A DNA stretch of 64,000 nt from assembly GCF_014946725.1 (NCBI RefSeq), contig NZ_JACFXY010000005.1, positions 124,001 to 188,000 of the forward strand, read 5' to 3'. Under the pieces are notes generated by a model. It was not told the origin of the DNA. It did not search any database and worked only from the letters and a program-made list of their open reading frames with translations. Of this stretch, positions 8,950 through 18,406 are shown in pieces. The position numbers were made by a program, and so were the translations under genes. The first letter of the stretch is position 1. Each line of letters opens with the position of its first letter. This DNA comes from Mixta mediterraneensis (lineage in GTDB: Bacteria; Pseudomonadota; Gammaproteobacteria; Enterobacterales; Enterobacteriaceae).

Positions 8950-11550
8950 ATGGCGAAGAACCCTCTACTAATATTTACCGCACCGAAAGCAGTTAATGAG
9001 AGGGACGACCTTAAGCCTTTTGTATCATCGATACAATCACCGCCCTTCAATATTCAAGCCGATTGGGTAATACCCAAAGTTGAGAGGCTTGAACGTAAAT
9101 TTGCGGAATATATTGAGCTTGCTGATACTGCCGAAGGGTTCCTGCCAGAAAAAGTGCTCGTTCTGGAGGTTGCGGGTGAAATTCAGGGCGTTGCTAATGC
9201 GCTCGCCCGCGTTAAAGGTTTTGAATATCTCTCCTCAGCCCTGCTTGAGAAGTCTTTTGACAGCGAAGATTATTATACGCTGAGCAACAACAAACGTACC
9301 CCTACCTCCAAAAACGCTTATCTCACCATGAGCAACCAAGCCGGGCTCAGTCGCCTCTTGGCGTTGTGGCGCGAATATCAGAGAACCCGTACCGTTGAGC
9401 GCGGCTATGGTCCTCTGAAAGATGTATTCAACAGACTGATTGATATCAGGTTCTGGGATACTCGAGACAGGCTGGAGGCAACGTTGGTAGTGGAGAACTG
9501 GCAGGTTCTTGTAGAGGATGCTGCGGCCGGATATGATGCTCTGGTGCCCTTTGAAATCGAACTTTGGTACCGGGCTTTGCCCGCAGAGCAGGTCAGAGCG
9601 GAAACGCGGATAAGACGCCTTATTGCCCAAGCCGGTGGAGACATTACCGGCGGATGTCTTCATGTGGGGATCAGCTATCACGCACTTGTTGGTCAGCTGC
9701 CTGTCAGCAAGGTTCAGCAGGTACTGGTTGATGGAGCCGACGTTCTGGAACTCATGCGCTGTGACGATGTTATGTATTTCAGACCACTCGGACAGTGCGC
9801 GATCCCCGTGTACAGCCAGGATATGGTTGCCAATGAGGGGCTGCCGTTCGGCCATCAATCCATGCCTGATCCTTACGCCAGTCCAGTAATTGCTTTACTA
9901 GACGGGCTTCCGCTCGAGAATCATCAGGCGCTAAGTGGGAGACTCGAAATTGATGACCCGGATGACTTTGAGTCACTCTATGATTCACCTTCCCATCAAA
10001 GCCACGGGACTTCAATGGCTTCTTTGATTGTGCACGGTGATTTGTCAGATCCCGAAGAGCCCCCGCTTCGACGCCGTGTTCACGTCAGGCCCATCATGGC
10101 ACCTGGTAGCGCAGGATTTAACGGAAGCGTCAGAGAACAGATACCGACTCACTATCTGCCGGCTGACCTGATCCACCGAGCTGTAGTCAGAATGAAAAGA
10201 GGGGAAAACGGTCAGCCCCCTACTGCCCCGGATGTTTCGATCATTAACCTTTCCGTGGGCGATCCCTGCAGAATGTTTGATGCGCATATGAGCCCATGGG
10301 CGCGCATGCTTGACTGGCTTTCTGTCGAGTTTAAAGTGCTTTTTGTCGTCAGCGCAGGTAATTTCGGGATGCAGCTGGTTCTGGATAATGTTGCAGGGGA
10401 CGATTTTGGTGCACTAACGCCCGATGAACTGGAAGAACATGCTCTTAAGGCTATTGCAATGCAGCGTCCGCTGCGACGCCTACTGTCGCCAGCAGAGTCA
10501 ATCAACGCTCTGACCGTTGGCGCTACGCATCACGATGGCTATACCGGAGTAATCCCGGCTAATCAGGTAGACATTTTTAGAACACAGGGAATGTTTTCCC
10601 CCATCAACACCGTTGCGCTGGGCAGACGCAAATCGGTCAAACCCGAAATTCATATGCCTGGCGGCAGACAGACTTACATTAATAAAACCATTACAGCCCG
10701 TGATCCGGTTAGGCTGGTTATTTCTCAGACTCCTCGCTTCGGGCCTGGTCTTCAGTCTGCTATGCCTGGAGCTACAGGGGCCGTTAACCAGTATGGGTTT
10801 ACATCTGGCACAAGTAATGCAGCGGCGCTGGCAACCCGAAGACTTGCCATGCTTCATGAAACGCTTCAGGAAATGAAAGAACTTGGGTATGGGGAGGCGC
10901 TCTCTAAAGCCCCTGACGCGCTGATTCTTAAGGCCATGATAATCCATGGCGCTGAACACAATGTACTGTCAAAACAGCTTATCAGCCGCCATCTTGATGT
11001 AAATGGCAGCCGGACGTTCAAGTCGGACCTGAATCAGTATCTGGGTTTTGGCAGTGTCAATGAAAGCCGTATTCATTTCTGTCATGACAACCAAGCTACG
11101 CTGCTGTACACCAACGTCATCGAGGGTGAAAAGGCACAGGATTTCTTCCTGCCACTTCCCCCCAGCTTGGCCGCGCGGACCATCAATCGTCGCCTCATTG
11201 TGACGGTGGCTTGGTTCTCACCGGTAAATCATGGTCATAAAGACTACCGTGGTGCTCAATTGTGGGCCAGCCCTGCTTTTGGCGCTATCGATCTGGATGA
11301 GTTCGATAATTACCCCTCCCACCTCAAGAATGGCACCGTTTATCACGAGGTTCGCAGAGGAAATCGTGCATCGGCATTTACTAGAGGCGATCAGCTTGCC
11401 ATCCGTATTAACTGCTATGGCCGTGCAGGTATCAGAAAACTCAGGATCCCTTATGTCGTGATCGCGACGCTTGATACGCCGGGCGTCTCACTACCCATCT
11501 ATGAAGAGGTCCGCGCGGCGTTGCAGATTGCGACGCAACAGAACGCGTGA
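8950..11550 (+). CDS. Large subtilisin-like (S8) serine peptidase partnered with the AAA+ ATPase
   Basis: An 866-residue protein with a complete S8 triad in the expected order: Asp318 in ALLDGLP, His352 in SHGTSMASL and Ser622 in SGTSNAAA. The oxyanion Asn471 lies in SAGNFG. There is no signal peptide, so it should act in the cytoplasm. The first 300 residues hold no motif I know and could be a regulatory, pro- or sensor domain; the last 200 residues form a further C-terminal domain. Cytosolic subtilases next to an AAA+ ATPase recur on mobile DNA. A defensive or stress-triggered proteolysis role is inference. Confidence 0.9.
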   Translation: MAKNPLLIFTAPKAVNERDDLKPFVSSIQSPPFNIQADWVIPKVERLERKFAEYIELADTAEGFLPEKVLVLEVAGEIQGVANALARVKGFEYLSSALLEKSFDSEDYYTLSNNKRTPTSKNAYLTMSNQAGLSRLLALWREYQRTRTVERGYGPLKDVFNRLIDIRFWDTRDRLEATLVVENWQVLVEDAAAGYDALVPFEIELWYRALPAEQVRAETRIRRLIAQAGGDITGGCLHVGISYHALVGQLPVSKVQQVLVDGADVLELMRCDDVMYFRPLGQCAIPVYSQDMVANEGLPFGHQSMPDPYASPVIALLDGLPLENHQALSGRLEIDDPDDFESLYDSPSHQSHGTSMASLIVHGDLSDPEEPPLRRRVHVRPIMAPGSAGFNGSVREQIPTHYLPADLIHRAVVRMKRGENGQPPTAPDVSIINLSVGDPCRMFDAHMSPWARMLDWLSVEFKVLFVVSAGNFGMQLVLDNVAGDDFGALTPDELEEHALKAIAMQRPLRRLLSPAESINALTVGATHHDGYTGVIPANQVDIFRTQGMFSPINTVALGRRKSVKPEIHMPGGRQTYINKTITARDPVRLVISQTPRFGPGLQSAMPGATGAVNQYGFTSGTSNAAALATRRLAMLHETLQEMKELGYGEALSKAPDALILKAMIIHGAEHNVLSKQLISRHLDVNGSRTFKSDLNQYLGFGSVNESRIHFCHDNQATLLYTNVIEGEKAQDFFLPLPPSLAARTINRRLIVTVAWFSPVNHGHKDYRGAQLWASPAFGAIDLDEFDNYPSHLKNGTVYHEVRRGNRASAFTRGDQLAIRINCYGRAGIRKLRIPYVVIATLDTPGVSLPIYEEVRAALQIATQQNA

Positions 11551-11779
11551 TTTTTGTGACACCGCCAGAATGTAACCGTATCACAGAGTGGCCCGGAGGT
11601 TGAAGGTAAGCTGCGCGCAAAGTTATAATATCTTCTTTGCGCTCACCTCCAGCATGTACACAGTAGGACTGACCTGTTTCCCTGAATTTCACATACCACG
11701 AGGTTAGAAACGTCCGTTCCTGGCACGAAGTAGCCTTACTGGCGGTCCCTTAAGTGTGTCAGAGATCGACTCTCAACTG

Positions 11780-12013
11780 TCAGTAGCCAACATCGTAACG
11801 GCTCTGAATTTTATACAGGCGCCGTGTTTCACTCCGTCGCCTGTCCAGTGGTATGTTCGCGCTCATATCAACGCAGTGTTCCCGACGGCGTGCAATGGCT
11901 TCTCTTTCGACCTCGTCGGTCGTCAGATCCATCACAGCAAGCCAGCGGCGTGCGGCACGGCGCCACTGTCCCCGGCTTTCCAGTAATTCAGCGATGCTGT
12001 CTTTCAGTTCCAT
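11780..12013 (-). CDS. PerC-family transcriptional regulator
   Basis: The chosen ATG at 12013 follows a GGAGAG ribosome site and gives 77 residues. The central segment ESRGQWRRAARRWLAVMD, followed by EREAIARRREHCV, matches the conserved core of PerC-like regulators (AELExxGxWRRAARRW...). These are small enterobacterial activators often carried on phages, plasmids and islands. It lies alone and antisense to its neighbours, between the S8 protease gene and the IS66 remnant. Target genes are unknown. The 229 bases between the protease gene and this one hold nothing I recognise. Confidence 0.75.
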   Translation of the reverse strand: MELKDSIAELLESRGQWRRAARRWLAVMDLTTDEVEREAIARRREHCVDMSANIPLDRRRSETRRLYKIQSRYDVGY

Positions 12014-12170
12014 ATCTCTCCAACGGCAGTTCGGCTGCCTGAACATTGCCGGTTATTCTTCCACAGACGTAATTACAGCTCCTTTATTTAACCCTTATCG
12101 CGCTGACATAAAATCCTTATATCGTCAGCGTTATCCGGGGTAAAAGCGCAGCGGACAGTAAGTTTGGGCA

Positions 12171-12368
12171 GAAAAAAATTATCTATTCTTCGGTTCGGGC
12201 CATGGTGGTGATCGTGGTGCGCAACTGTACGGGTTGATCGGGAGCTGCCGGCTGAACGGCATCGTTCCGGAAGCCTACCTTCGCCATATCATGAGTGTAT
12301 TGCAGGAATAGCCTTCAAATAAAGTGGCCAAACTGCTGCCATGGAGCGTAGATCTCACCGACAGATAA
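12171..12368 (+). pseudogene. C-terminal remnant of an IS66-family transposase (TnpC)
   Basis: Read in the frame starting GAA AAA AAT, the sequence encodes KNYLFFGSGHGGDRGAQLY, then IGSCRLNGIVPEAYLRHIM and, after a TAG, SNKVAKLLPW. This is the characteristic end of IS66 TnpC (NFLFFGSDHGGER... VPEAYLRH... LLPW). The internal TAG stands where the family usually has Trp (EWPxNRV). Everything upstream of the segment is missing, so this is a short scar. It lies just before the foxA promoter and may record how the siderophore cargo arrived. Confidence 0.8.
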
Positions 12369-12417
12369 CCGTCAATACGGCGCTCACTTAACGGTTACAT
12401 TCTAGTCACACTAATGC

Positions 12418-12456
12418 TTGTAAAAGAAAATAAGAAGGATAATAATTCTCATTTAT
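12418..12456 (+). promoter_or_regulatory. Candidate Fur-regulated promoter of foxA
   Basis: A possible -35 TTGTAA and -10 TAATAA are separated by 16 bases. The -10 overlaps a Fur-box-like 19-mer at 12438-12456 that begins GATAATAAT and contains CTCATT, about 13 of 19 matches to the consensus by eye. Repression of a ferrisiderophore receptor by Fur-iron is expected. The long untranslated leader to the ATG at 12544 holds nothing else I recognise. Confidence 0.55.
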
Positions 12457-12543
12457 GTTTGTTTAATTTTAGTTAGAGTATGTTACACCTTATTTTTTGA
12501 ACGAAAAAAGGGTGATTACTTCACTACACACAAGGAAAGACTG

Positions 12544-14661
12544 ATGAGAATGCCTTTTACTCCGAAGCGTTCAGCCCTGCTTTGTACCATCGCATTTTTT
12601 TCACCATCTCTGACGTATGCGGCAGATACGCTGGTTGTGACCGCGCAGTCTGCTGAAACAGCGACGACACCGACGGAAGGTTACGCGACAAAAGTCAGTA
12701 AAGGGGCGACCAAAACAGACCGGCCACTGATTACGACAGGTCAGTCGGTTTCTGTCGTTACCCGACAGCAAATGGAAGATCAGGGGGCAATGGATGTTAA
12801 CCAGGCGCTGAACTATACCGCCGGGGCCTTTACCAATTTTGCTGGCGCAGCTACCCGTTACGATACCGTTTCACTCAGGGGCTTCCACGGCGGAGATGTC
12901 GATAACATCTTCCTTGATGGTCTGCGTTTGATGAGTGATGCTGGCAGCTATAACATTCTGCAGGTCGATCCCTGGTTCCTTGAGCGTATTGATGTCATTA
13001 AAGGGCCTTCTTCCGCCTTATATGGTCAGACCGTACCGGGCGGCTTAGTAATGGAAACCTCGAAGCGCCCGCAGTTTACGCAGGAGGGGCATTTCCGGCT
13101 GTCCGCCGGAACGAACAGCACCACTGGTGCTGCGTTCGATTACACTAATGCTATCAACGATCAGTGGGCATTCCGTCTGACGGGGATTACCCGTAACAGT
13201 GATACCCAGTACGACCATACTCGTGAAGAAAAATACGCGATCTCGCCTTCACTGCTGTGGCAACCTGATGAAGACACGTCGTTGCTGCTGCGTGCTTATC
13301 TGCAAAAAGACCCTTCTGGAGGATATCATGGTTCGGTGCCCGGGGATGGAAGCATCACCGGGCATAATGGCCGTAAGCTGAGCACCGGCTTCTATGATGG
13401 CGAGACCAATCTGGATCAGTTCAAGCGGCGCCAGCAGATTTACAGTGCTGAGTTTTCACACCGTTTCAACGATACCTGGGCGTTCCGTTCAAATGCCAGC
13501 TATTCACACTCCAACGTCGATCTCGATCAGGTCTATCAGATTGGCTGGGATACCACGAACACCGATCTGCTGAATCGCTATTATTCCGGTTCACGTTCTT
13601 CGCTCGATGCCTTTGCCATTGACAACCAGTTGGAAGCAGATTTTTCAACGGGAGCCGTTGAACATAAAGTGGTACTTGGGGCGGAGTATCATCAGTATAA
13701 AAATGACCTGAGCAATGCCAGTGGTTATGCCAGCCAGCTCAATGCCTTGACGGGCAAAGCGGTAGGCGTCAATTCGGATTACACTTTCTATAATTCACAG
13801 CGTCGTTATTACCAGACCGGGGTTTATTTACAGGATGAAATGGTCTGGGATAAATGGCATCTGGACCTGTCCGGTCGTTATGATCGCATCGTGTCTCAAA
13901 CCGACAATTACGATTATGGCACCCGATACCGTCGTCAGGACGATCATGTCAGCGGGCGTGCAGCGCTGCTTTATGCGTTTGATAACGGCATCTCACCTTA
14001 TGTCAGTTACAGCCAGGCAATCACACCGCAGTCGCTTTCCGGTCAGGATGGTAATCTCCTCAAACCTACCACTTCTGAACAGTACGAAGCCGGGGTGAAA
14101 TACCAGCCGTTGGGGACATCCGATCTTTACTCTGTTGCGATCTATGATCTGACGCAGAAAGATGTGGGCAACCGTGTCGTTGTCGGCTCTTACTATGAAC
14201 CGGCAGGGAAGGTGCATTCGCAGGGTATTGAGCTTGAAGCCCATAATCAACTGACGCCTCGTCTGAGTACCATTGCCAGCTACACGCTTAACCATGTGCG
14301 TTATAAAGATTCCGTTGACGGAAACGACGGCCATACTCCGTATGTGACACCTAACTCAATGGCTTCGGCCTGGGCGAAGTATCAGTTTGATTATGGCATC
14401 AGCATCGGTGCTGGGGTGCGTTACATTGGTAAACAGTGGGCAGATAATGAAAATACCACCCGACTGCCTTCTGCAACCCTGTTTGATGCGTCGGTTCGAG
14501 CAGATCTGGGAACCTGGAGCCGCCAGCTTAAAGGTGCATTTGTACAGGTTAATGCCAATAACCTGACAGATCGTGACTACGTCGCGGCCTGTTATGGTAC
14601 GGGCTACTGCTACTGGGGCGCAGAACGTACTATCGTGGCAACGGTCGGTTATGACTTCTGA
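12544..14661 (+). CDS. foxA: TonB-dependent ferrioxamine receptor FoxA
   Basis: A 705-residue outer-membrane receptor. It has a signal peptide ending near residue 26 (LTYA/ADTL), a TonB-box-like DTLVVTA at 28-34, and a plug domain with the motifs SVSVVTRQQMEDQGAMD and IKGPSSALYGQ. A 22-strand barrel follows, ending in the C-terminal Phe (GYDF) required for assembly. The overall sequence fits the FhuA/FoxA ferrichrome/ferrioxamine branch. The adjacent dfo genes make ferrioxamine the likely ligand. It is convergent with the dfo operon, and an AAGGA ribosome site precedes the ATG. Confidence 0.88.
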   Translation: MRMPFTPKRSALLCTIAFFSPSLTYAADTLVVTAQSAETATTPTEGYATKVSKGATKTDRPLITTGQSVSVVTRQQMEDQGAMDVNQALNYTAGAFTNFAGAATRYDTVSLRGFHGGDVDNIFLDGLRLMSDAGSYNILQVDPWFLERIDVIKGPSSALYGQTVPGGLVMETSKRPQFTQEGHFRLSAGTNSTTGAAFDYTNAINDQWAFRLTGITRNSDTQYDHTREEKYAISPSLLWQPDEDTSLLLRAYLQKDPSGGYHGSVPGDGSITGHNGRKLSTGFYDGETNLDQFKRRQQIYSAEFSHRFNDTWAFRSNASYSHSNVDLDQVYQIGWDTTNTDLLNRYYSGSRSSLDAFAIDNQLEADFSTGAVEHKVVLGAEYHQYKNDLSNASGYASQLNALTGKAVGVNSDYTFYNSQRRYYQTGVYLQDEMVWDKWHLDLSGRYDRIVSQTDNYDYGTRYRRQDDHVSGRAALLYAFDNGISPYVSYSQAITPQSLSGQDGNLLKPTTSEQYEAGVKYQPLGTSDLYSVAIYDLTQKDVGNRVVVGSYYEPAGKVHSQGIELEAHNQLTPRLSTIASYTLNHVRYKDSVDGNDGHTPYVTPNSMASAWAKYQFDYGISIGAGVRYIGKQWADNENTTRLPSATLFDASVRADLGTWSRQLKGAFVQVNANNLTDRDYVAACYGTGYCYWGAERTIVATVGYDF

Positions 14662-14681
14662 TCTGCTCTCAGTGATACCGA

Positions 14682-14732
14682 TGTAGGGGCGGACTTCAGG
14701 CCGCCCAGGGGCGCATCAAGGTGCGCCCCTAC
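14682..14732. terminator. Double hairpin between convergent foxA and dfoS
   Basis: Two consecutive stem-loops are visible: GGGCGG...CCGCCC at 14687-14706 and AGGGGCGCA...TGCGCCCCT at 14707-14730. An alternative long pairing of GTAGGGGCG with CGCCCCTAC can form across both. It separates the convergent ends and overlaps the dfoS stop codon; a bidirectional terminator is likely, although no clear U-run is present. Confidence 0.6.
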
Positions 14733-15976
14733 AACTGATTTAAGTCCCCACATTGAATGGCCTTCCGGCGCTGACCTTCACGCAGAAATTTCCGCACCAG
14801 CCATAACCAGAGCAGGCCGCATACCAGGTTCACCGCGCTAAACCCGATACTGCCACCAGTAAAGTAAGCGCTTTTCGCGACTTCAATTCCGATAGCAAAA
14901 ACAGGAATGCTCATCATTCCCAGCATGGCTGCGGTGCTCCCTTTTCCGGCCGTTCCGGCAAACAGAGTCAGACGGTAAAGTCCGGCACCCACCATACCCG
15001 AACCAAAACCGTAGAGGCTGAGCCCGGCTGTCAGCCAGAGGTGGCTGTAGGCGTGACTGAGAGAACCCGTTGTCGCCATCACCAGACCGGTAAGGATTGG
15101 CCAGGCGCCGAGCTTCAGCGGTTGCTCAATCGGCAGACGGCTGGCAAGGCAGCTCAGTGTCAGGTTACCGGCAATCATGGCGATAAACACCGGCACCTGC
15201 AGCAGCGCGTACACCATTCTACTCATTCCGCCATCGTGGATCAGGATCACGGGCGATAAAGCAACCCAGGCAAGACAGGGTACCGTCACCAGACCAATCG
15301 CCAGCGATCCTCTGATCACCTGCTTATCTTTCAGCAGGCCGTAGTATTCCTTACCCAGAAATTTTAGTGAGAAGGTCGCGCTGCTGTTTCCAGCGGTTTC
15401 AGGCATGGCGTGCCACAATCCCAGCAGGGCGACGGCAGTGATGCTGCTGAACAACAGGAACATCGCTCGCCAGTCACCGAAAGAGAGAAAGGCTGCGCCT
15501 GCCAGCGGTCCGGCCAGCGGTGCCAGCAGGGCCACATTGGCCATCAGGGCCATCATCTTCACACTGTGCGTTTCATCAAACGCTTCCTGAATCGCGGCAT
15601 AACCGACCGCGCCAATAAAGCACAGGCTCATCCCTTGCAGGAAGCGTAATAAAACAAACTGTTCAATACTCTGTGCCCAGTAGGTTGCGAGACAGGACAG
15701 CATAAAAAACGCCGTTCCGGCGAGCATGACGGGACGACGTCCGACCCGGTCGGAGAGTGGACCAAGCAGCCACTGCAGGACGATTCAACCGGCTAAATAA
15801 GCCGTCAGTGACGTGGATACCCATTCAGGCCCGGCATTAAATTCGCGGGTTACCAGCAACATGCCCGGCTGGACCATGTCATGGGCGAGATAGGTCGCGA
15901 ATTCAAACAGGACCAGAGAAAACGGAAAAACCAGATAGCGGAAAGTCAGATGTGATACAGGTACGAAAAACGCCAT
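14729..15976 (-). pseudogene. dfoS: MFS desferrioxamine exporter DfoS, interrupted by an in-frame TGA
   Basis: The frame encodes a 12-TM major facilitator close to the MdfA/Cmr type, with conserved [31 protein letters not shown] and LRFLQGMSLCFIGAVGYAA segments. ATG 15976 follows GGGGAAA with good spacing. Codon 64 (complement of 15785-15787) is TGA, where the related MdfA sequence has Gly; the frame is otherwise open on both sides without a shift. So it is a one-base nonsense change, a sequencing error or a readthrough site. In Erwinia/Pantoea dfo clusters the corresponding MFS protein is thought to export desferrioxamine. It lies 74 bases downstream of dfoC on the same strand. Confidence 0.78.
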
Positions 15977-16050
15977 GACGAATATTTCCCCGAAAAGAAA
16001 CAAATAAAAACGTGGCCCCACAGGAGCCACGCCAGGATGGTCAGCGTTGT

Positions 16051-18405
16051 TTACCGCCAGCGGTGAACTGGATTATCCAGGGTTCCGGCGAATTTAAGAT
16101 TTTCCGCAGGATCGGACAGATTAATCATCTGCTGGTTATTCGCCAGTTGCAGGCGGTTCAGACAGGAGCGAGTAAATTCTGGCGCAAACAGGTCATAACG
16201 GGCAAACTTACTGGCCAGCTGTGGATGAGCCTGCTGATATGCCTTCACACAGGATGCGACTGACTGCCAGAACACGTCCTGTGATAACGTACCTGATTGA
16301 TGCAATATCGCGCTGATAAATCGGAAGATACAATCGAAAACATCGGTAAAGATCGATAACAGCTTGAGAGGTTCCGGGACATCAACCGCCAGCCGTTGCA
16401 CTTTTTCTGGCAGTACGGCGTCCGGGTTCATCACTGCAATCTCTTCACCAATATCTTTCATATACGCGCTGACGGGGACGTTATTTTCCAGCAGAAGGAT
16501 CAGATTTTCGCCGTGGGGCATAAAGACCAGATCATGCTGATAAAAACAATGTAACAGCGGGCTCAGATAGCAGGTCAGGTAACGTTCGACCCACTGTGCC
16601 GCTGGCAGACCGGAATCGGCAATCAACGCCGGAAGCAACGGTTTCTGATGATGGTCAACATGCAGGAATGAGGCCATCGTCATCAATCGCTGTCCGGGTT
16701 TCAGGTTGGCAACCGGGTTGTCGCGCCACAGCGCCGCAAACATTTTCTTATAGGCAGAATCGCCTTTAATTGCCTGCTCATAGTAGCGGTTATGATAGCC
16801 GATCGCCGCGACCTCACGCAGGATGCGGAAGTGGCAGCGTTGCAGCCAGTCATCGTCTGCAACCAGTTTTTCAAGCCATTCATTAATGGCGGGCGTGGTG
16901 GCCATATAATAAGGCGACAGTCCGCGCATAAAGCCCATATTCAGTACCGATAAGGCCGTTTTGACATAGCGTTTTCCGGGCTGACTGCGGTTGAAGAAGG
17001 TACGAATAGACTGCTGCGCCTGGTACTGATCATCCCCTGTGCCAAGGTAAACAATATCGTTACGGGCAATATCCGCGGCAAAGACGGTGAGCAGTTTGTT
17101 TTGCCACTGCCAGGGATGAACAGGCATGAAAAGATAATCTTCTGGTTTCAGACCGTTCCTGTTCAGATGCGCCCTGAAATCGGCAACAGTGGACTGCCCA
17201 AGCTCTTCATTAAGCAGTTGTTCATAGGCAAGATTACTGAGGCTGGAGAAGTGTGCATTACGCACATGAACGGCGACCCAGACCAGATTAATCGGGCTGG
17301 CCACTTCGGGGGCGTAGGCTAAATAATCACGGGCATCAAAGCCAATACGGCCATTGTTGGCAACAAAACAGGGGTGGCCTTCGGTCATTGATGACTCAAC
17401 GGTCTGAAAGTCCGCATGAACCAGTGTCTGACTGTCCGGGTTATTTTTCTGCAGCTTAAATACACTGCTGCACAGCGTACTGCTGATCTCTTCCATATAG
17501 GTCGCGAGCAGCGCCTGAGAAATGCCAATTTTTTCTTTAAATTCGACAATAAACTGCAACGCATCCAGCGGCAGGACCTGACCATTCTCCTGTTTGATCA
17601 GCGAGTCCGCGTCAATTTCCCAGTGATCCAGTGCCAGACGGCTTGCCCTGAACTGATATTCTGTTTCCGTTCCGGGTACCGCAAGGCGGTAAAGGTCTTT
17701 CCCCAGCGGGGTCGGTTCAGTGATCCGTTCATGGGAGAATTCGGAAATCGCTTTACGGATCAGCAGACGGTTGGCCTGCGTCCAGTTTTCACCTGACAAA
17801 TGCGCGCCGGTAAGCAGGAGGGGTGTATTATTCATATTCAGGGATTCCTTCTGTAAAGCCTGCTGATAATCTTCAGGCTGACAAAACGCCAGCCATGCCG
17901 TTTTATGGCCCATATCAATCGTTGTCTGATAGCGGAAACCGGCACGCTTGTTCAGCCGGTGAATGTTGTTATTCCGTACATCGGGCTCAACCACGACCCG
18001 GCTCACTTCCGGCAGGCTGAACATATAGTCCATGACCCCCGTGAAAACCTGCCAGCTGAACTGCTTAACCGGATTGTCGGCAAGTGCAATCAGCAGGTGC
18101 ATGCCGTAATCGCCAGGCTGAGCGGCATAGAATTTGCCCACGTCATCCTCAGCGGCACGATAAAATTCCATCAGGAAGGCCGGTTTATCGTCGCAGGCGC
18201 CAATCAGCGCCGCCCGCGGATTGCCATCTGTCAGTGACTGGTAAAATGACGCAACCTGTTCAGGTGTGTCGTTTTGCATGCCCCAGAAATGGGCATAGTC
18301 GCGGGTGACCCAACTGTGGATGAGCGACGCATCTTCCGCTCTCATTGGCCGGAGGGTGAACTGCCCCGCCGGGCGCGTGGTTTGAAATACAAATGACTGT
18401 GGCAT
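16051..18405 (-). CDS. dfoC: Desferrioxamine synthetase DfoC: GNAT acyltransferase fused to IucA/IucC-type NIS synthetase
   Basis: The 784-residue protein has two domains. Residues about 10-165 are an IucB/AlcB-like N-acyltransferase ([18 protein letters not shown]). Residues 191-784, beginning at an internal Met, are an IucA/IucC synthetase with [15 protein letters not shown] at 342-356 and a later MPVHPWQWQ. The fusion is the known Erwinia/Pantoea form; Streptomyces uses separate DesC and DesD. It acylates N-hydroxycadaverine with succinyl-CoA and joins three units into desferrioxamine E or relatives, using ATP. ATG 18405 (GGAACG ribosome site) is preferred; it lies one base after the dfoA stop. 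Confidence 0.9.
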   Translation of the reverse strand: MPQSFVFQTTRPAGQFTLRPMRAEDASLIHSWVTRDYAHFWGMQNDTPEQVASFYQSLTDGNPRAALIGACDDKPAFLMEFYRAAEDDVGKFYAAQPGDYGMHLLIALADNPVKQFSWQVFTGVMDYMFSLPEVSRVVVEPDVRNNNIHRLNKRAGFRYQTTIDMGHKTAWLAFCQPEDYQQALQKESLNMNNTPLLLTGAHLSGENWTQANRLLIRKAISEFSHERITEPTPLGKDLYRLAVPGTETEYQFRASRLALDHWEIDADSLIKQENGQVLPLDALQFIVEFKEKIGISQALLATYMEEISSTLCSSVFKLQKNNPDSQTLVHADFQTVESSMTEGHPCFVANNGRIGFDARDYLAYAPEVASPINLVWVAVHVRNAHFSSLSNLAYEQLLNEELGQSTVADFRAHLNRNGLKPEDYLFMPVHPWQWQNKLLTVFAADIARNDIVYLGTGDDQYQAQQSIRTFFNRSQPGKRYVKTALSVLNMGFMRGLSPYYMATTPAINEWLEKLVADDDWLQRCHFRILREVAAIGYHNRYYEQAIKGDSAYKKMFAALWRDNPVANLKPGQRLMTMASFLHVDHHQKPLLPALIADSGLPAAQWVERYLTCYLSPLLHCFYQHDLVFMPHGENLILLLENNVPVSAYMKDIGEEIAVMNPDAVLPEKVQRLAVDVPEPLKLLSIFTDVFDCIFRFISAILHQSGTLSQDVFWQSVASCVKAYQQAHPQLASKFARYDLFAPEFTRSCLNRLQLANNQQMINLSDPAENLKFAGTLDNPVHRWR

Positions 18406-18406
18406 A

